Position numbers and translations under genes: made by a program. This document shows, piece by piece, positions 1 to 8,769 of a stretch of 64,000 bases of DNA. Positions within the stretch are counted from its first letter, which is position 1, and every line of letters begins with the position of its first letter. Origin of the DNA: JBNAGF01 sp049801055 (GTDB lineage: Bacteria; Pseudomonadota; Alphaproteobacteria; Rhodobacterales; Rhodobacteraceae); contig NZ_JBNAGF010000010.1 in NCBI RefSeq assembly GCF_049801055.1, positions 124,001-188,000 of the forward strand, given 5' to 3'. A model generated the notes under the pieces. It saw only the letters and a list, made by a program, of their open reading frames with translations, did not search any database and was not told the origin of the DNA.

Positions 1-491
1 TGTGGAAATCTCAGGTCGTAGCAAATCGTGTGACCGATCGCTGCAAACGGCGTATCGTGAACGACAGCAGCATTGCCCGGCGCCACTGTCTCGCTCTCGC
101 GATATACTTCGTAGTCGGACAGCGCTACATCGAAAAGGTGGATTTTGTCGTAGCGACCACGAATGCGCCCCTGATCGTCGATCATCAGCCCACGGTTCAG
201 GATACGCCCATCGGGGCCGGTGACGGCAATTGATCCGACATTGATCCAGATTTTGCGAGCCTGCGCGAACTCACATATTTCCTGCAGAAACGGATGTTCC
301 TCTTCGGGCGCTGCGGGTGGTCTCAGCTTGTGACCGTCCGATTTCAACCCGCCGCAATACTCAGGCAGGAAAAGCATGTCCGCGCCCGCCTGAACTGCAG
401 CCTCCGCCAAGGGGATCACCTCGTCCAAAGCCGAAGCGAAACAGGGCATCGGACGGGTTTGTAGGCATGCGATGTCAAGCGGGCGGGGCAT
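1..491 (-). CDS. Carbon-nitrogen hydrolase (nitrilase superfamily), 3'-truncated by window edge
   Basis: Only the first 163 codons are inside the window; the gene continues past base 1. The reading frame opens with ATG at 489-491, begins MPRPLDIACLQTRP and shows the three catalytic positions of the nitrilase superfamily: Glu in LPEYCGG, Lys in GRYDKIHLFD and Cys in ICYDLRFP. Members hydrolyse C-N bonds of amides, nitriles or carbamoyl groups in the cytosol. The start lies only 4 bp after the stop of the 137-aa gene upstream, so it is the last visible gene of the leftward operon carrying the glutamine-synthetase-like and glutamate-synthase-like genes. An omega-amidase-like role on a glutamine or glutamyl-amide product would fit but is inference. 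The family call is firm; the substrate is unknown. Confidence 0.85.
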   Translation of the reverse strand, partial: MPRPLDIACLQTRPMPCFASALDEVIPLAEAAVQAGADMLFLPEYCGGLKSDGHKLRPPAAPEEEHPFLQEICEFAQARKIWINVGSIAVTGPDGRILNRGLMIDDQGRIRGRYDKIHLFDVALSDYEVYRESETVAPGNAAVVHDTPFAAIGHTICYDLRFP

Positions 492-495
492 CGTT

Positions 496-909
496 TCAGA
501 ACTTCATGTAGGCTTTCCTGAGCGAGACCAGCGGATGCCGGTCGGACATCTGGAATTTCAGCAGGAGTTCACGCGCAATCATGTCACGGTCCTGCTGGTT
601 GTCCGGAAGGTCAATCGTGTCGGGAATGCGCACCCAACCGTTGATGTTACGGTCAAACACGGCGGGCATACCTTCTTCGTAACCCATATGGATGTCTTCC
701 AGCCAGTTCAGGTCGTCCCATCCCATGACTTCCATATACTTTTTAAGAAAGGGGGTGAGCCGGCCGTAGTCCGGCACCAGATTCACGTCATACCGATAAC
801 CGATATGCTGGCCGATTTCCTTTTCTCGCTCGGATTCGAGCCCGTCGGAGTCTCTGAGAAACTGGTCGACGTCCTTGATTTCGGACCCGCGATACTGTGT
901 TCCAGCCAT
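496..909 (-). CDS. Conserved-looking 137-aa protein of unknown function in the glx-like operon
   Basis: I do not recognise a family. The protein is 137 aa, acidic, rich in charged and aromatic residues, and has no signal peptide, membrane segment or cysteine pair, so it should be cytosolic and soluble. The gene begins 12 bp after the FMN-domain gene stops and ends 4 bp before the nitrilase-family gene, so co-transcription is very likely. Its fixed place between a glutamate-synthase-like subunit and an amidase-type hydrolase suggests an accessory subunit or a small enzyme of the same pathway. The ATG at 907-909 is preceded by a good AGGAGG-type site. It is very likely a real gene, with no functional assignment possible from sequence alone. 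Confidence 0.8.
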   Translation of the reverse strand: MAGTQYRGSEIKDVDQFLRDSDGLESEREKEIGQHIGYRYDVNLVPDYGRLTPFLKKYMEVMGWDDLNWLEDIHMGYEEGMPAVFDRNINGWVRIPDTIDLPDNQQDRDMIARELLLKFQMSDRHPLVSLRKAYMKF

Positions 910-921
910 GTGCAGTCCTCC

Positions 922-2286
922 TTACAGGTGGTGATAGTCTTCGACGCCAACCGTATGGTTGGTGCCGGCGAGGGGAACGCCTGCCATTGCACTGGCTTCC
1001 ATCGTCAGTGCGGCCAGATCTTCCGGTTCCAGCGAATGCAAGTGTGTCTTGCCGCAGGCGCGGGCAAACAGCTGCGCTTCGATCGTAAGCGTATGCAGGA
1101 AGTTGTAGACACGTTCCGCCGCCTCATCCGGATCAAGGCGCTGCCGCAGAACCGGGTCCTGCGTCGCCACACCAACCGGGCAGCGGCCTGTGTGGCAGTG
1201 GTAACAGTAGCCCGGCTCGGCCCCGATTTCCTCGGGATAGTTGGCCTCGGGGATATCCTTGTTACAGTTCAGCGCCATCATCGCCGAATGGCCGATTGCA
1301 ATGGCGTCTGCACCCAGCGCGATGGCCTTGGCCACGTCGGCACCGTTGCGGATACCGCCGGCATAGATCAGGGTGATCTCGCCGCGCTTGCCCAAATCGT
1401 CAATGGCCTTGCGGGCCTGACGGATCGCGGCGATGCCGGGCACGCCTGTGTCTTCGGTTGCCAGATGCGGGCCAGCGCCCGTTCCACCTTCCATGCCGTC
1501 GATGTAGATCGAGTCGGGGTTGCACTTTACCGCCATCCGAACATCGTCATAGACACGCGACGCGCCAAGCTTCAGCTGGATCGGAATCATACCGCCGGTC
1601 GCTTCGCGGATCTCGAGGATTTTGAGTGCGAGGTCATCCGGGCCCAGCCAGTCGGGGTGACGGGCAGGGGAGCGCTGGTCGATACCGGCAGGCAGCGAGC
1701 GCATCTCGGCAACCTGGTCGGTAACCTTCTGGCCCATCAGGTGACCGCCGAGGCCAACCTTGCAGCCCTGACCGATAAAGAACTCGCACCCATCCGCCAG
1801 AACAAGATGGTTCGGGTTAAAGCCATAACGGGATTGAATGCACTGATAGAACCACTTGGATGAATACCGGCGTTCATCCGGGATCATTCCGCCTTCGCCG
1901 GAGCATGTGGCGGTTCCGGCCATGGTTGCTCCGCGTGCCAGCGCCGTTTTTGCCTCGTATGACAGAGCGCCAAAGCTCATTCCTGTGATGTAGACTGGAA
2001 TGTCGAGTTCCAAAGGTCTACCGGCTCGCGGGCCAATCACCGTCTTGGTCTCGCATTTTTCGCGATAGCCTTCGATCACGAAACGGGTCAGCGTTCCGGG
2101 AAGGAAGGTCAGATCATCCCAGTGAGGAATCTTCTTGAACAGTGAAAAACCCCGCATCCGGTAGCGTCCGAGTTCGGACTTGATGTGGATGTCATCCATG
2201 ACTTGGGGTGGAAAGATGAAGCTGTCGCCGATCCGGTTCACATCCCGGGGCAGCGCGGGTTTTTTAGTCGGGCTTCCGTCAGGCAT
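922..2286 (-). CDS. glxD: FMN-binding glutamate-synthase-like subunit (GlxD / MgsC family)
   Basis: This 454-aa protein matches the central FMN plus iron-sulfur part of glutamate synthase as a free-standing subunit. The TIM-barrel FMN region is marked by ITGMSFGALS (about residue 100), the GMIPIQLKLGAS strand and DGMEGGTGAGP. The iron-sulfur ligands are in CYHCHTGRCPVG near residue 370. In GlxBCD/MgsABC complexes this subunit transfers the amino (or methylamino) group to 2-oxoglutarate. The gene follows the GlxC-like gene with a gap of about 76 bp. Full length and all key motifs are present. Whether the complex makes glutamate, N-methylglutamate or another N-substituted glutamate cannot be read from sequence. 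Confidence 0.88.
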   Translation of the reverse strand: MPDGSPTKKPALPRDVNRIGDSFIFPPQVMDDIHIKSELGRYRMRGFSLFKKIPHWDDLTFLPGTLTRFVIEGYREKCETKTVIGPRAGRPLELDIPVYITGMSFGALSYEAKTALARGATMAGTATCSGEGGMIPDERRYSSKWFYQCIQSRYGFNPNHLVLADGCEFFIGQGCKVGLGGHLMGQKVTDQVAEMRSLPAGIDQRSPARHPDWLGPDDLALKILEIREATGGMIPIQLKLGASRVYDDVRMAVKCNPDSIYIDGMEGGTGAGPHLATEDTGVPGIAAIRQARKAIDDLGKRGEITLIYAGGIRNGADVAKAIALGADAIAIGHSAMMALNCNKDIPEANYPEEIGAEPGYCYHCHTGRCPVGVATQDPVLRQRLDPDEAAERVYNFLHTLTIEAQLFARACGKTHLHSLEPEDLAALTMEASAMAGVPLAGTNHTVGVEDYHHL

Positions 2287-2362
2287 TTTCTATTCCTTTT
2301 CAATCCAGTGTCGGGTGGCCCTCATGCCGCAGAGAGGTGTGGCATGAGGGGTTTCCCCGAGG

Positions 2363-3232
2363 TCACAGGATCAGTTTCTTTTCGTTTGGCTCGAGATTGT
2401 CGTAGTTCCACAGCTGCTTGCCGGCGACGATCTTGGTGAAATGGTCGACGCCATTGTCGGGCATCAGACCGTATTGGGTGAGTTTGCGGGTCAGCCAAGC
2501 CTTGTCGAGATCGGTCAGTTCCGCCTCGACAGCATCAACACCCAGAGACTGGATTTCACCGCCGACAAAAATTGTCCCGTCATACATCGAGTCTCCGAGG
2601 TTCTTGCCGGCATTGCCGCAGACCACCATCCGGCCGCGTTGCATCATGAAGCCCGAGAGCGCCCCGGTATCACCACCGACGAGGATTGTGCCCCCTTTCA
2701 TGTCGATACCGGTGCGCGAGCCGACCGAGCCGCGGCACACAAGATCGCCGCCGCGAATGGCTGCTCCGAAGGTGGAGCCTGCGTTTTTTTCGACCACCAC
2801 GGTCCCGGCCATCATGTTTTCGCCGCAGGACCAGCCAACACGCCCGGTGATACGCACGTTCGGCCCGTCGATCAGACCGGTCGAGAAGTACCCCGTCGAT
2901 CCGTCGATGATCAGGTTCAACTTGCTGAGAATACCCACGCCCAGAGAATGCATACCACGTGGGTTCTGCAAAACGATGGTCCCGTAACCTTCGTCCATCA
3001 GCTCGCGCACGCGGCTGTTGACCTCGGTTGTGGTCATGTCATCGCAGTTGATCTCGGTACGCTTGTTGAAATCAACCGACGGGGCCCATGGATACTCGAA
3101 CCGTTCTGTCGCGTCCGGGTCAAATTCGATATACATCGTCTTGCCGGTCAACTGTTCGGTTGTCATGCCAAGTGCCTTGACCCGGTCTTCCTGGGTCATG
3201 GCCTTGAGTTCGGCATCGCTCACGCCTGCCAT
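2363..3232 (-). CDS. glxC: GltB C-terminal (GXGXG beta-helix) domain protein (GlxC / MgsB family)
   Basis: The 289-aa protein corresponds to the GXGXG beta-helix domain of the glutamate synthase large subunit. It shows serial G-rich turns such as IDGSTGYFSTG, ITGRVGWSCGENM, AIRGGDLVCRGSVGSRTG and GGTILVGGDTGALSG. Free-standing versions act as the structural middle subunit of GlxBCD or MgsABC. The start overlaps the 3' end of the amidotransferase gene by 13 bp, showing translational coupling. The N-terminal 60 residues precede the beta-helix and are not recognised. The call rests on the repeat pattern and on the order amidotransferase, beta-helix, FMN domain, which reproduces the domain set of glutamate synthase in split form. 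Confidence 0.87.
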   Translation of the reverse strand: MAGVSDAELKAMTQEDRVKALGMTTEQLTGKTMYIEFDPDATERFEYPWAPSVDFNKRTEINCDDMTTTEVNSRVRELMDEGYGTIVLQNPRGMHSLGVGILSKLNLIIDGSTGYFSTGLIDGPNVRITGRVGWSCGENMMAGTVVVEKNAGSTFGAAIRGGDLVCRGSVGSRTGIDMKGGTILVGGDTGALSGFMMQRGRMVVCGNAGKNLGDSMYDGTIFVGGEIQSLGVDAVEAELTDLDKAWLTRKLTQYGLMPDNGVDHFTKIVAGKQLWNYDNLEPNEKKLIL

Positions 3233-4155
3233 ACGCGGACCTCCTCATCATACGGGTCGTAAGTGTCGATCTCTTCGGGGAGGATCGCCCGGATCGCCAC
3301 CTCTTCCGAGGCCATCGCGATCAGGTCGTCGCTTTCGTAGAGAACCAATGGTTTGGCCGCCATCGTGTCCTTGGCCATACCCAGTTGATCTTTGGTGGCG
3401 ACCAAATAGGTGAACACACCGTCGATTTCGCTGATCGAGCGGCGCAGGCTTTCCTCGAGGCTTACGCCGTTGGCCAGATTGTGTGCGGTGTAGACAGCCA
3501 GAAGCTCGCTGTCGCAATTCGACATGAAGCGGTGGCCCTTGCGCTCCATCTCGCGGCGCATGATCCAGTAGTTCGTGATCTGGCCGTTATGCACCACCGA
3601 GATATCGTTGTAAGGAAACGCCCAATAGGGGTGGGCAGACCGGATATCGACATCAGATTCCGTGGCCATTCTGGTGTGGCCGATCCCATGGGTGCCGGTG
3701 AAATCATCCAGCCCATATAGACCGGCCACATCCGAGGCGTCGCCCAGATCCTTGATCAGCTCCAGACCATTGCCCATCGAGAGAATCTCGACGCCCTCGG
3801 TTTCCTCGATATGGTTGGCCATCTTGGCGGTGTCGCCGTCATGGCTGATGACATAGCGCAGCGAGTATTCAGTCGGGGCCAGCTTGGCCTTCACCTGAGC
3901 CCCGTGCTCGGCCAGAATGCCTTCGACGGTCGCGACACGGTCTTCGATGATGCCGTGGATGCGGCTGCCCGAATTCATGTCTTCGGCCTCCGCCACCTTC
4001 AGACGCATGATATAGTCGCCTTCGGAACCTTCGCCGTAAACCGCGTAACCGGTGCTGTCCGGCCCGCGATGCTTGAGCGCCTGCAGCATGGCAGTCATTT
4101 CACCGCCAACATTGCTGCTCTTGCCCTTGTGGATCAGTCCTGCAATTCCGCACAT
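3220..4155 (-). CDS. glxB: Class II glutamine amidotransferase-like subunit (GlxB / MgsA family)
   Basis: The protein is 311 aa from ATG 4153-4155. It starts MCGIAGLI, placing the Ntn nucleophile Cys at residue 2, and continues with HRGPDSTGYAVYG, HTRMATES and NGQITNYW, the standard class II amidotransferase motifs. These enzymes release ammonia (or, in N-methylglutamate synthase, a methylated amine) from a gamma-glutamyl amide and pass it to the partner subunits. The frame is open for about 120 codons upstream, but the Cys2 start is decisive. It lies about 90 bp downstream of the glutamine-synthetase-like gene, whose product would be its natural amide donor. It overlaps the next gene by 13 bp. 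Confidence 0.9.
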   Translation of the reverse strand: MCGIAGLIHKGKSSNVGGEMTAMLQALKHRGPDSTGYAVYGEGSEGDYIMRLKVAEAEDMNSGSRIHGIIEDRVATVEGILAEHGAQVKAKLAPTEYSLRYVISHDGDTAKMANHIEETEGVEILSMGNGLELIKDLGDASDVAGLYGLDDFTGTHGIGHTRMATESDVDIRSAHPYWAFPYNDISVVHNGQITNYWIMRREMERKGHRFMSNCDSELLAVYTAHNLANGVSLEESLRRSISEIDGVFTYLVATKDQLGMAKDTMAAKPLVLYESDDLIAMASEEVAIRAILPEEIDTYDPYDEEVRVWQA

Positions 4156-4246
4156 TGCGGTATGTCTCCTCTGGTTTGGCCGGGGCGGGGGCAGGCCCCG
4201 CCCGGCGCATCTCTGACTGGGCGGGGATTGTCCGCCACGCTGCCTG

Positions 4247-5725
4247 TTAGGGCAGGCATTCCATGTAGGTGTCGTTGTCCCACTCGGTGACGGTCGACAT
4301 GAACCGCGCGAACTCGTCGCGCTTGTACTCATCGAACAACCGATACATCTCGCCGGGCATCCCGCGCTTGACAACTTCGCTGCCCGCCAGGTGATCCAGC
4401 GCCTCGCCAAGCGACATCGGAAGTTTCTTGACTTCCTTACCGGCTTCGATCGCCTCGTAGATGTTGCGCTCTTCCGGTTCGCCGGGATCGAGGCTGTTGT
4501 CGATGCCGTCATCCATGGCCGCCAGCAGAGTGGTGCCCATCAGATATGGGTTCACCATTGAGTCGACCGAGCGGTATTCGAACCGGCCGGGGGCCGACAC
4601 TCGAAGGCCGGTGGTGCGGTTCTGGAAACCCCAGTCGGCAAAGACCGGCGCCCAGAAACCCGTGTCCCAGAGTCGGCGATAGGAGTTCACGGTCGAGCAT
4701 CCCACCGCGGTCAGCGCCTGCAGGTGATGGACCACGCCGCCGATGGCTTCGAGCCCTTCTTTGCCGGGCATTTGCGGGTCGTCGTCGTCGGGCATGAAGG
4801 TGTTCTCGCCGCCCTTTACGTACATGTAGTTCTCGGCCATGCCGGGCAGGTTGTCCGGATCGTTTCCGGTGCGAACAAATTCGTCCTCGCCGCCACGCCA
4901 GAGGCTCATGTTGTGGTGACAGCCCGAGGCCGACACACCCATGAATGGCTTGGTCATGAAGCAGGCAAAGATACCATGCTCGCGTGCCACCTGAGCACAG
5001 ATCTGACGGTAGGTGGTCAGCCGGTCTGCGTTGCGCAGAACATCGTCAAACATCCAGTTCAGTTCGAGTTGGCCCGGTGCATCCTCGTGATCGCCCTGGA
5101 TCATGTCGAGGCCCATTTTGCGGGCATATCGGATCACCTGCATAGATACCGGGCGCAGGCTTTCGAACTGGTCGATGTGATAGCAATAGGGCTTGGAGAA
5201 CCCGTCGCGCGGTTTGCCGTTCTCGTCGAACTTTAGCCACATCATTTCCGGTTCGGTGCCGATCCGTAACTTGCGGCCATGCTTTTTCTCAAAGGCCTCA
5301 TGCATGCGACGCAGGTTGCCGCGGCAATCGGCAGTCAGATATGCGCCGGGATCCACCTTTTCTTCACGGTTTCTAAACAACGTGCAGAAAAAGCGGCCGA
5401 TCTGAGGGGCCCAGGGCAGTTGCATGAATGTCTCGGGTTCCGGAATGCCGACAAGCTCGGCAGCCTCGGGGCCGTACCCCAGATAGTTGCCGGCCCGATC
5501 GGTGAACAGGTTGACCGTGGCGCCGTAAACTAGCTGAAACCCCTTCTTGGCGACGCTTTCCCAGTGGTCGGCCGGAATGCCCTTACCCATGATTTTGCCG
5601 GTGACAGAGACAAACTGAAGGTAGAGATACTCAATACCCAGTTCGTCGATCATCGCGCGAACTTCGCGGATTTTCTCGTCTCGCCCTGGCGCTTCCACAA
5701 ATCTTTCAAGGTCCATTTCGGCCAC
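4247..5725 (-). CDS. Glutamine synthetase family ligase (GlnT / GMA-synthetase-like)
   Basis: I place the start at GTG 5723-5725, behind GGGAGGA, giving VAEMDLERF and 492 aa; the frame stays open to 5899 but lacks support. Family motifs include GTEPEMMWLKF, the QGDHEDAPGQLELNW metal and glutamate region, SGCHHNMSLW and the RTTGLRVSAPGRFEYRS active-site arginines. Such enzymes ligate ammonia or an amine to the gamma-carboxyl of glutamate using ATP. With the GlxBCD-like genes directly downstream, the natural inference is a ligase/transferase cycle converting an amine into an N-substituted glutamate, as in the gamma-glutamylmethylamide/N-methylglutamate route. The N-terminus differs from GmaS proteins I can recall, so the amine substrate is open. 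Confidence 0.85.
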   Translation of the reverse strand: MAEMDLERFVEAPGRDEKIREVRAMIDELGIEYLYLQFVSVTGKIMGKGIPADHWESVAKKGFQLVYGATVNLFTDRAGNYLGYGPEAAELVGIPEPETFMQLPWAPQIGRFFCTLFRNREEKVDPGAYLTADCRGNLRRMHEAFEKKHGRKLRIGTEPEMMWLKFDENGKPRDGFSKPYCYHIDQFESLRPVSMQVIRYARKMGLDMIQGDHEDAPGQLELNWMFDDVLRNADRLTTYRQICAQVAREHGIFACFMTKPFMGVSASGCHHNMSLWRGGEDEFVRTGNDPDNLPGMAENYMYVKGGENTFMPDDDDPQMPGKEGLEAIGGVVHHLQALTAVGCSTVNSYRRLWDTGFWAPVFADWGFQNRTTGLRVSAPGRFEYRSVDSMVNPYLMGTTLLAAMDDGIDNSLDPGEPEERNIYEAIEAGKEVKKLPMSLGEALDHLAGSEVVKRGMPGEMYRLFDEYKRDEFARFMSTVTEWDNDTYMECLP

Positions 5726-5786
5726 GCTTAGTCCTCCCAAGTTGTTCAGATGCCCGGCGGGTTTTCCCGTCCTCGGCGTGCGGTTG

Positions 5787-7130
5787 TCAGCTCCACGGAT
5801 AGGGGCTGTTGGAAACCGGATGCAGCTCGCCTTTTGCAAAGCGGTCAAAGCGGAACGGTTCCAGTAGCTCTTGAGGCTCGCCAAGAACCTCGTCGGCAAT
5901 CAGGTGTCCAACGCCAAGCATCTTCCAGCCATGATTGCTGTCGGCAATCACTGTCGCGTTGTCGTGGAAATGATCGAAGATCGGGAAGCTGTCGGCGGTA
6001 AAGCAACCGATGCCGCCTGAAGCTTCGCGATGATATTTGGGCATGGTGCCCTCATAGCGCTTCTGGCAATGTGCCAGCGCCGAGACCCACATATGCGCGA
6101 ACTCGTCAGAGGCCACGAATTCGGGGCTCGACGGGCCATAAGGGTCAATTTGCACCTTGTCGAACGGCGTATCGACTTTGTAGGGCGATGCGCCCCCCTG
6201 AATACCGCCGAAATGCCAGTCGGGTTTATAGTAGATGCCCCACATCTCATCAGTCACAAGACTGCCGTCCACGGTGGACATCAAAGGGGCGTCCGTATCC
6301 ACATGAATGACCGGAGGCAGGGAACCGTCGTCTGCCTTGCCCATTTCCGGGTCAAGAAGCAGAACGCCTTCCTCAAGCTGCCAGTAACGCCACATATCGA
6401 CGTCTTCGTGAACGTCGCCAGCCAGATCCTTGACCGTGATGTGCGAGGGCAGACCCAGCATGTCCCAGAAATCGCGGACCCAAGGGCCGGCGCCGATGAT
6501 CAGCCGTTCGCAGGTGATCCGTCCCTTGTCGGTTTCAACGGCCTGAATGGATTTCGATCCGTTTTCGCTCACCAGCTCCTGCACGGTCACGCCTGTGAGG
6601 ATGCGGACCCCCAATTTCTCGATCTTGTCGGCCAGCGCATACATGGTTTTTGTCTGGTTCGAAAAACCGCCACGCTTTTCGTGCAGCACGCTGGTAATGT
6701 TTTGGGCCTGCCAGTCGTCGAAAATCCCTCGCATGTACTTTGCGGATGCGTTGGCGCCTTCGATGAACACGCTTTCATAGCCAATTTCGCGCTGTTCGCT
6801 AAAGATCTGCGCCACGTCGTCGCGCATCGCCTCGCAGCTAATTTGCATGTAGCCAACAGGATGATAGGAAAGCCCTTCCGGATCACTTTCCCAGACGTCC
6901 ACAGAATGAGCCATCAATCGACGCATAGCAGGTTGAAAGTAGTTGTTTCGAACCACGCCGCAGGCAATGCCCGAGGCGCCGGCGGCGATACCTGTCTTGT
7001 CGAGGATCGCGATACGTCCTTCGACCTCTTCGCCGCGCGCGCTCAGCTGCTCCGCCAGTTTCCAAGCTGTCGATATGCCATGGATGCCTGCGCCGATGAT
7101 CAGGAAATCGACGTGATTGGGGAAGGCCAT
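5787..7130 (-). CDS. FAD-dependent amine oxidoreductase (DAO / sarcosine oxidase SoxB-like)
   Basis: This 447-aa flavoprotein has an N-terminal dinucleotide fold (LIIGAGIHGISTAWKLAEQL), the DAO-family GIACGVVRNNYF segment and a C-terminal NHGWKMLGVGHLIADEVLG block that closes over FAD. The family oxidises secondary or tertiary amines such as sarcosine, dimethylglycine or N-methyl amino acids. It is the promoter-proximal gene of the leftward operon, 61 bp upstream of the glutamine-synthetase-like gene, with a divergent GntR regulator across a 168-bp spacer. A cytosolic oxidase or dehydrogenase releasing formaldehyde or an aldehyde from an N-substituted amino acid is likely. The exact substrate and electron acceptor are not visible. 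Confidence 0.83.
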   Translation of the reverse strand: MAFPNHVDFLIIGAGIHGISTAWKLAEQLSARGEEVEGRIAILDKTGIAAGASGIACGVVRNNYFQPAMRRLMAHSVDVWESDPEGLSYHPVGYMQISCEAMRDDVAQIFSEQREIGYESVFIEGANASAKYMRGIFDDWQAQNITSVLHEKRGGFSNQTKTMYALADKIEKLGVRILTGVTVQELVSENGSKSIQAVETDKGRITCERLIIGAGPWVRDFWDMLGLPSHITVKDLAGDVHEDVDMWRYWQLEEGVLLLDPEMGKADDGSLPPVIHVDTDAPLMSTVDGSLVTDEMWGIYYKPDWHFGGIQGGASPYKVDTPFDKVQIDPYGPSSPEFVASDEFAHMWVSALAHCQKRYEGTMPKYHREASGGIGCFTADSFPIFDHFHDNATVIADSNHGWKMLGVGHLIADEVLGEPQELLEPFRFDRFAKGELHPVSNSPYPWS

Positions 7131-7224
7131 TCGTTTCTACTCCCTGTCGTGAGCCAGTTTTGGACCGGCTACTTCTGTTCGCATGCAAAAGCATGCCGTC
7201 CGAGATCCAAAAATCAACCTATTT

Positions 7225-7281
7225 CTGAACCAATTTGGTGAGATCTTGAAAATGGATTTGTTTTGGTTTAGTTTTGGATTA
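7225..7281. promoter_or_regulatory. Candidate operator and tandem repeat between the divergent amine operon and GntR gene
   Basis: The divergent spacer 7131-7298 contains CTGAACCAATTTGG at 7225-7238, within which ACCAA-T-TTGGT is a short palindrome. An 11-bp near-perfect tandem repeat, GTTTTGGTTTA then GTTTTGGATTA, lies at 7260-7281. The core GAACCAATT recurs at 9710 and 14883. Autoregulation and control of the leftward operon by the adjacent GntR protein is inference. Confidence 0.4.
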
Positions 7282-7298
7282 ATGGGTCGGAGGTTTTT

Positions 7299-7979
7299 AT
7301 GAGCGGCAAGAGAATGGGTTCGGCCGACATTGCGGCGCAGCTGAGGCGCGAAATATCTAAAGGTGTCTATAGGTTACACGACAAGCTGCCTGCCTCGCGC
7401 AATCTTGCAGACGGGTATGGAGTTGCACGCAATACGTTGCGGGATGCTTTGGCTCAGTTGGAAGCCGAAGGTTATCTTGAAACGCGCCCGGGCAGCGGAA
7501 CTTACATAACTTACAACGAAGATCAATCTGACATTGCGCCACTAGAATCAGCCAATCCGCTGGAGCTCATCGATGCGCGATTCGCCCTAGAGCCTCACAT
7601 TTGTCGTCTGTGTGTTTTGCACGGAAGTCGTCAGGATTTCGATCGACTGGAGGCGCTTTGCGATCAGATGGACCGCGCCGCGAATGATGCGGTGGCATTT
7701 GCGGAAGCGGACACAAATTTTCACAAGGCGCTGGCCGCAACAACGGGAAACAGCCTGCTGATCTGGGTGATCGACCAGATCAATCAGGTGCGGTCACTGG
7801 ATGAATGGACGCGTATGCGGCGCTTGACGCTCGATGAGGCGATCATCGCGAAATACAACGCTCAGCACCGCCAGATCCTGAATGCGATCCGGTTAAGAGA
7901 GCCCGAGCGCGCAGCAAACATGATGAAGGAACATCTTGAGACTGCCCGGCTATCTCTGACGCGAGCGGCCGAAACCTGA
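7299..7979 (+). CDS. GntR family transcriptional regulator (FadR/FCD subgroup)
   Basis: The 226-aa protein has an N-terminal winged helix (residues about 8-75, LRREISKGVYRLHDKLPASRNLA then RNTLRDALAQLEAEGYLETRPGSGTYI). The C-terminal helical FCD ligand domain has metal-type residues in ADTNFHKAL and QHRQILNAI. FCD regulators usually sense carboxylate effectors and repress neighbouring catabolic genes. ATG 7299 has a strong TCGGAGG site at 7287-7293. It is divergent from the amine-oxidase/glutamine-synthetase-like operon, its probable target. A second possible target is the sarcosine-oxidase-like operon, whose upstream region carries the same CTGAACCAATTT word. The effector is unknown. Confidence 0.88.
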   Translation: MSGKRMGSADIAAQLRREISKGVYRLHDKLPASRNLADGYGVARNTLRDALAQLEAEGYLETRPGSGTYITYNEDQSDIAPLESANPLELIDARFALEPHICRLCVLHGSRQDFDRLEALCDQMDRAANDAVAFAEADTNFHKALAATTGNSLLIWVIDQINQVRSLDEWTRMRRLTLDEAIIAKYNAQHRQILNAIRLREPERAANMMKEHLETARLSLTRAAET

Positions 7980-8022
7980 GTGGCAATGCAAAAGAGGGCG
8001 GGCGAGCAGCAGCTTGCTGACG

Positions 8023-8742
8023 TTATGCTTGCGCGGCGGTTTGTAGCCAGTTGATGTAGATCCGTTCCGCCATAGTGTTGAATTCACTTAATTGTTCGGC
8101 GACAGCTGCCTCCATGGTAGCAACGCCATCGGTGCCGAGCTGATTTACAAGGGCGGCCCGGTATTCTTCAATCTCAGCCCAATTCGCGACCGTGTCCGGC
8201 TCGACTTCGACATGAAACTGTGCCGAGTAGGCCCGCGTGCCCCATTTCATCGCCTGAACAGCGCAAGCAGGTGAGGTCGCAAGACATTGGGCCCCGGCTG
8301 GCATTCGGGTCACTTCTGCCGAGTGCCACTGCAGGCAGGGGAACACTTCGGGCAGCCCGTCAAAGAACACACCCGTCGCGCCGGCTTCTGTCAGTTGAAC
8401 ATCCATGACGCCGATCTCGGGTTGCTGCGACGGGGCAACGGTTCCGCCAAGTGCTTCAGCCAAGAGCTGGTGTCCCAGGCAAAGACCCAGAAACGGCAGG
8501 CCCTGCTCCTCTACTGCTTTGCGGATAAATGCTTTTTCGTTTGCCAGCCAAGGGTGATCTGCCTCCTGCCAGACATCCATTGGCCCGCCCATAACCCACA
8601 GCGCCTCGTAGCCATCAAGCGACGGAAGTGTCTGTCCCTTGTCCAGTTCGACAGCATCCCATTCATGACCGTCTTCGACAAGAAATTCCCGAAAAATACC
8701 GGGATGTTCGACTTCGGCATGCTGCAGGACCAGAATTTTCAT
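8023..8742 (-). CDS. Class I glutamine amidotransferase (GMP-synthase-like domain)
   Basis: The 239-aa protein has a triad-type class I amidotransferase fold: nucleophile Cys88 in LGLCLGHQLLA, the HSAEV strand, and the catalytic His-Glu pair in AYSAQFHVEVEP. MGGPMDVW near residue 51 is the usual oxyanion-side motif. Stand-alone members hydrolyse gamma-glutamyl bonds or glutamine in the cytosol. It ends 43 bp from the convergent GntR gene and starts 27 bp after the AraC-like gene upstream, so it is probably co-transcribed with that regulator. A role on gamma-glutamyl amines from the adjacent ligase is plausible but unproved. Confidence 0.85.
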   Translation of the reverse strand: MKILVLQHAEVEHPGIFREFLVEDGHEWDAVELDKGQTLPSLDGYEALWVMGGPMDVWQEADHPWLANEKAFIRKAVEEQGLPFLGLCLGHQLLAEALGGTVAPSQQPEIGVMDVQLTEAGATGVFFDGLPEVFPCLQWHSAEVTRMPAGAQCLATSPACAVQAMKWGTRAYSAQFHVEVEPDTVANWAEIEEYRAALVNQLGTDGVATMEAAVAEQLSEFNTMAERIYINWLQTAAQA

Positions 8743-8769
8743 TATTAGTCTCCCCGACGTTTGAAATAC

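Noticed and set aside
472..1863. Long plus-strand open frame of 463 codons
   Set aside because: It lies opposite the FMN glutamate-synthase-like gene and the 137-aa gene; its translation has no family pattern, whereas the minus strand has complete motifs.
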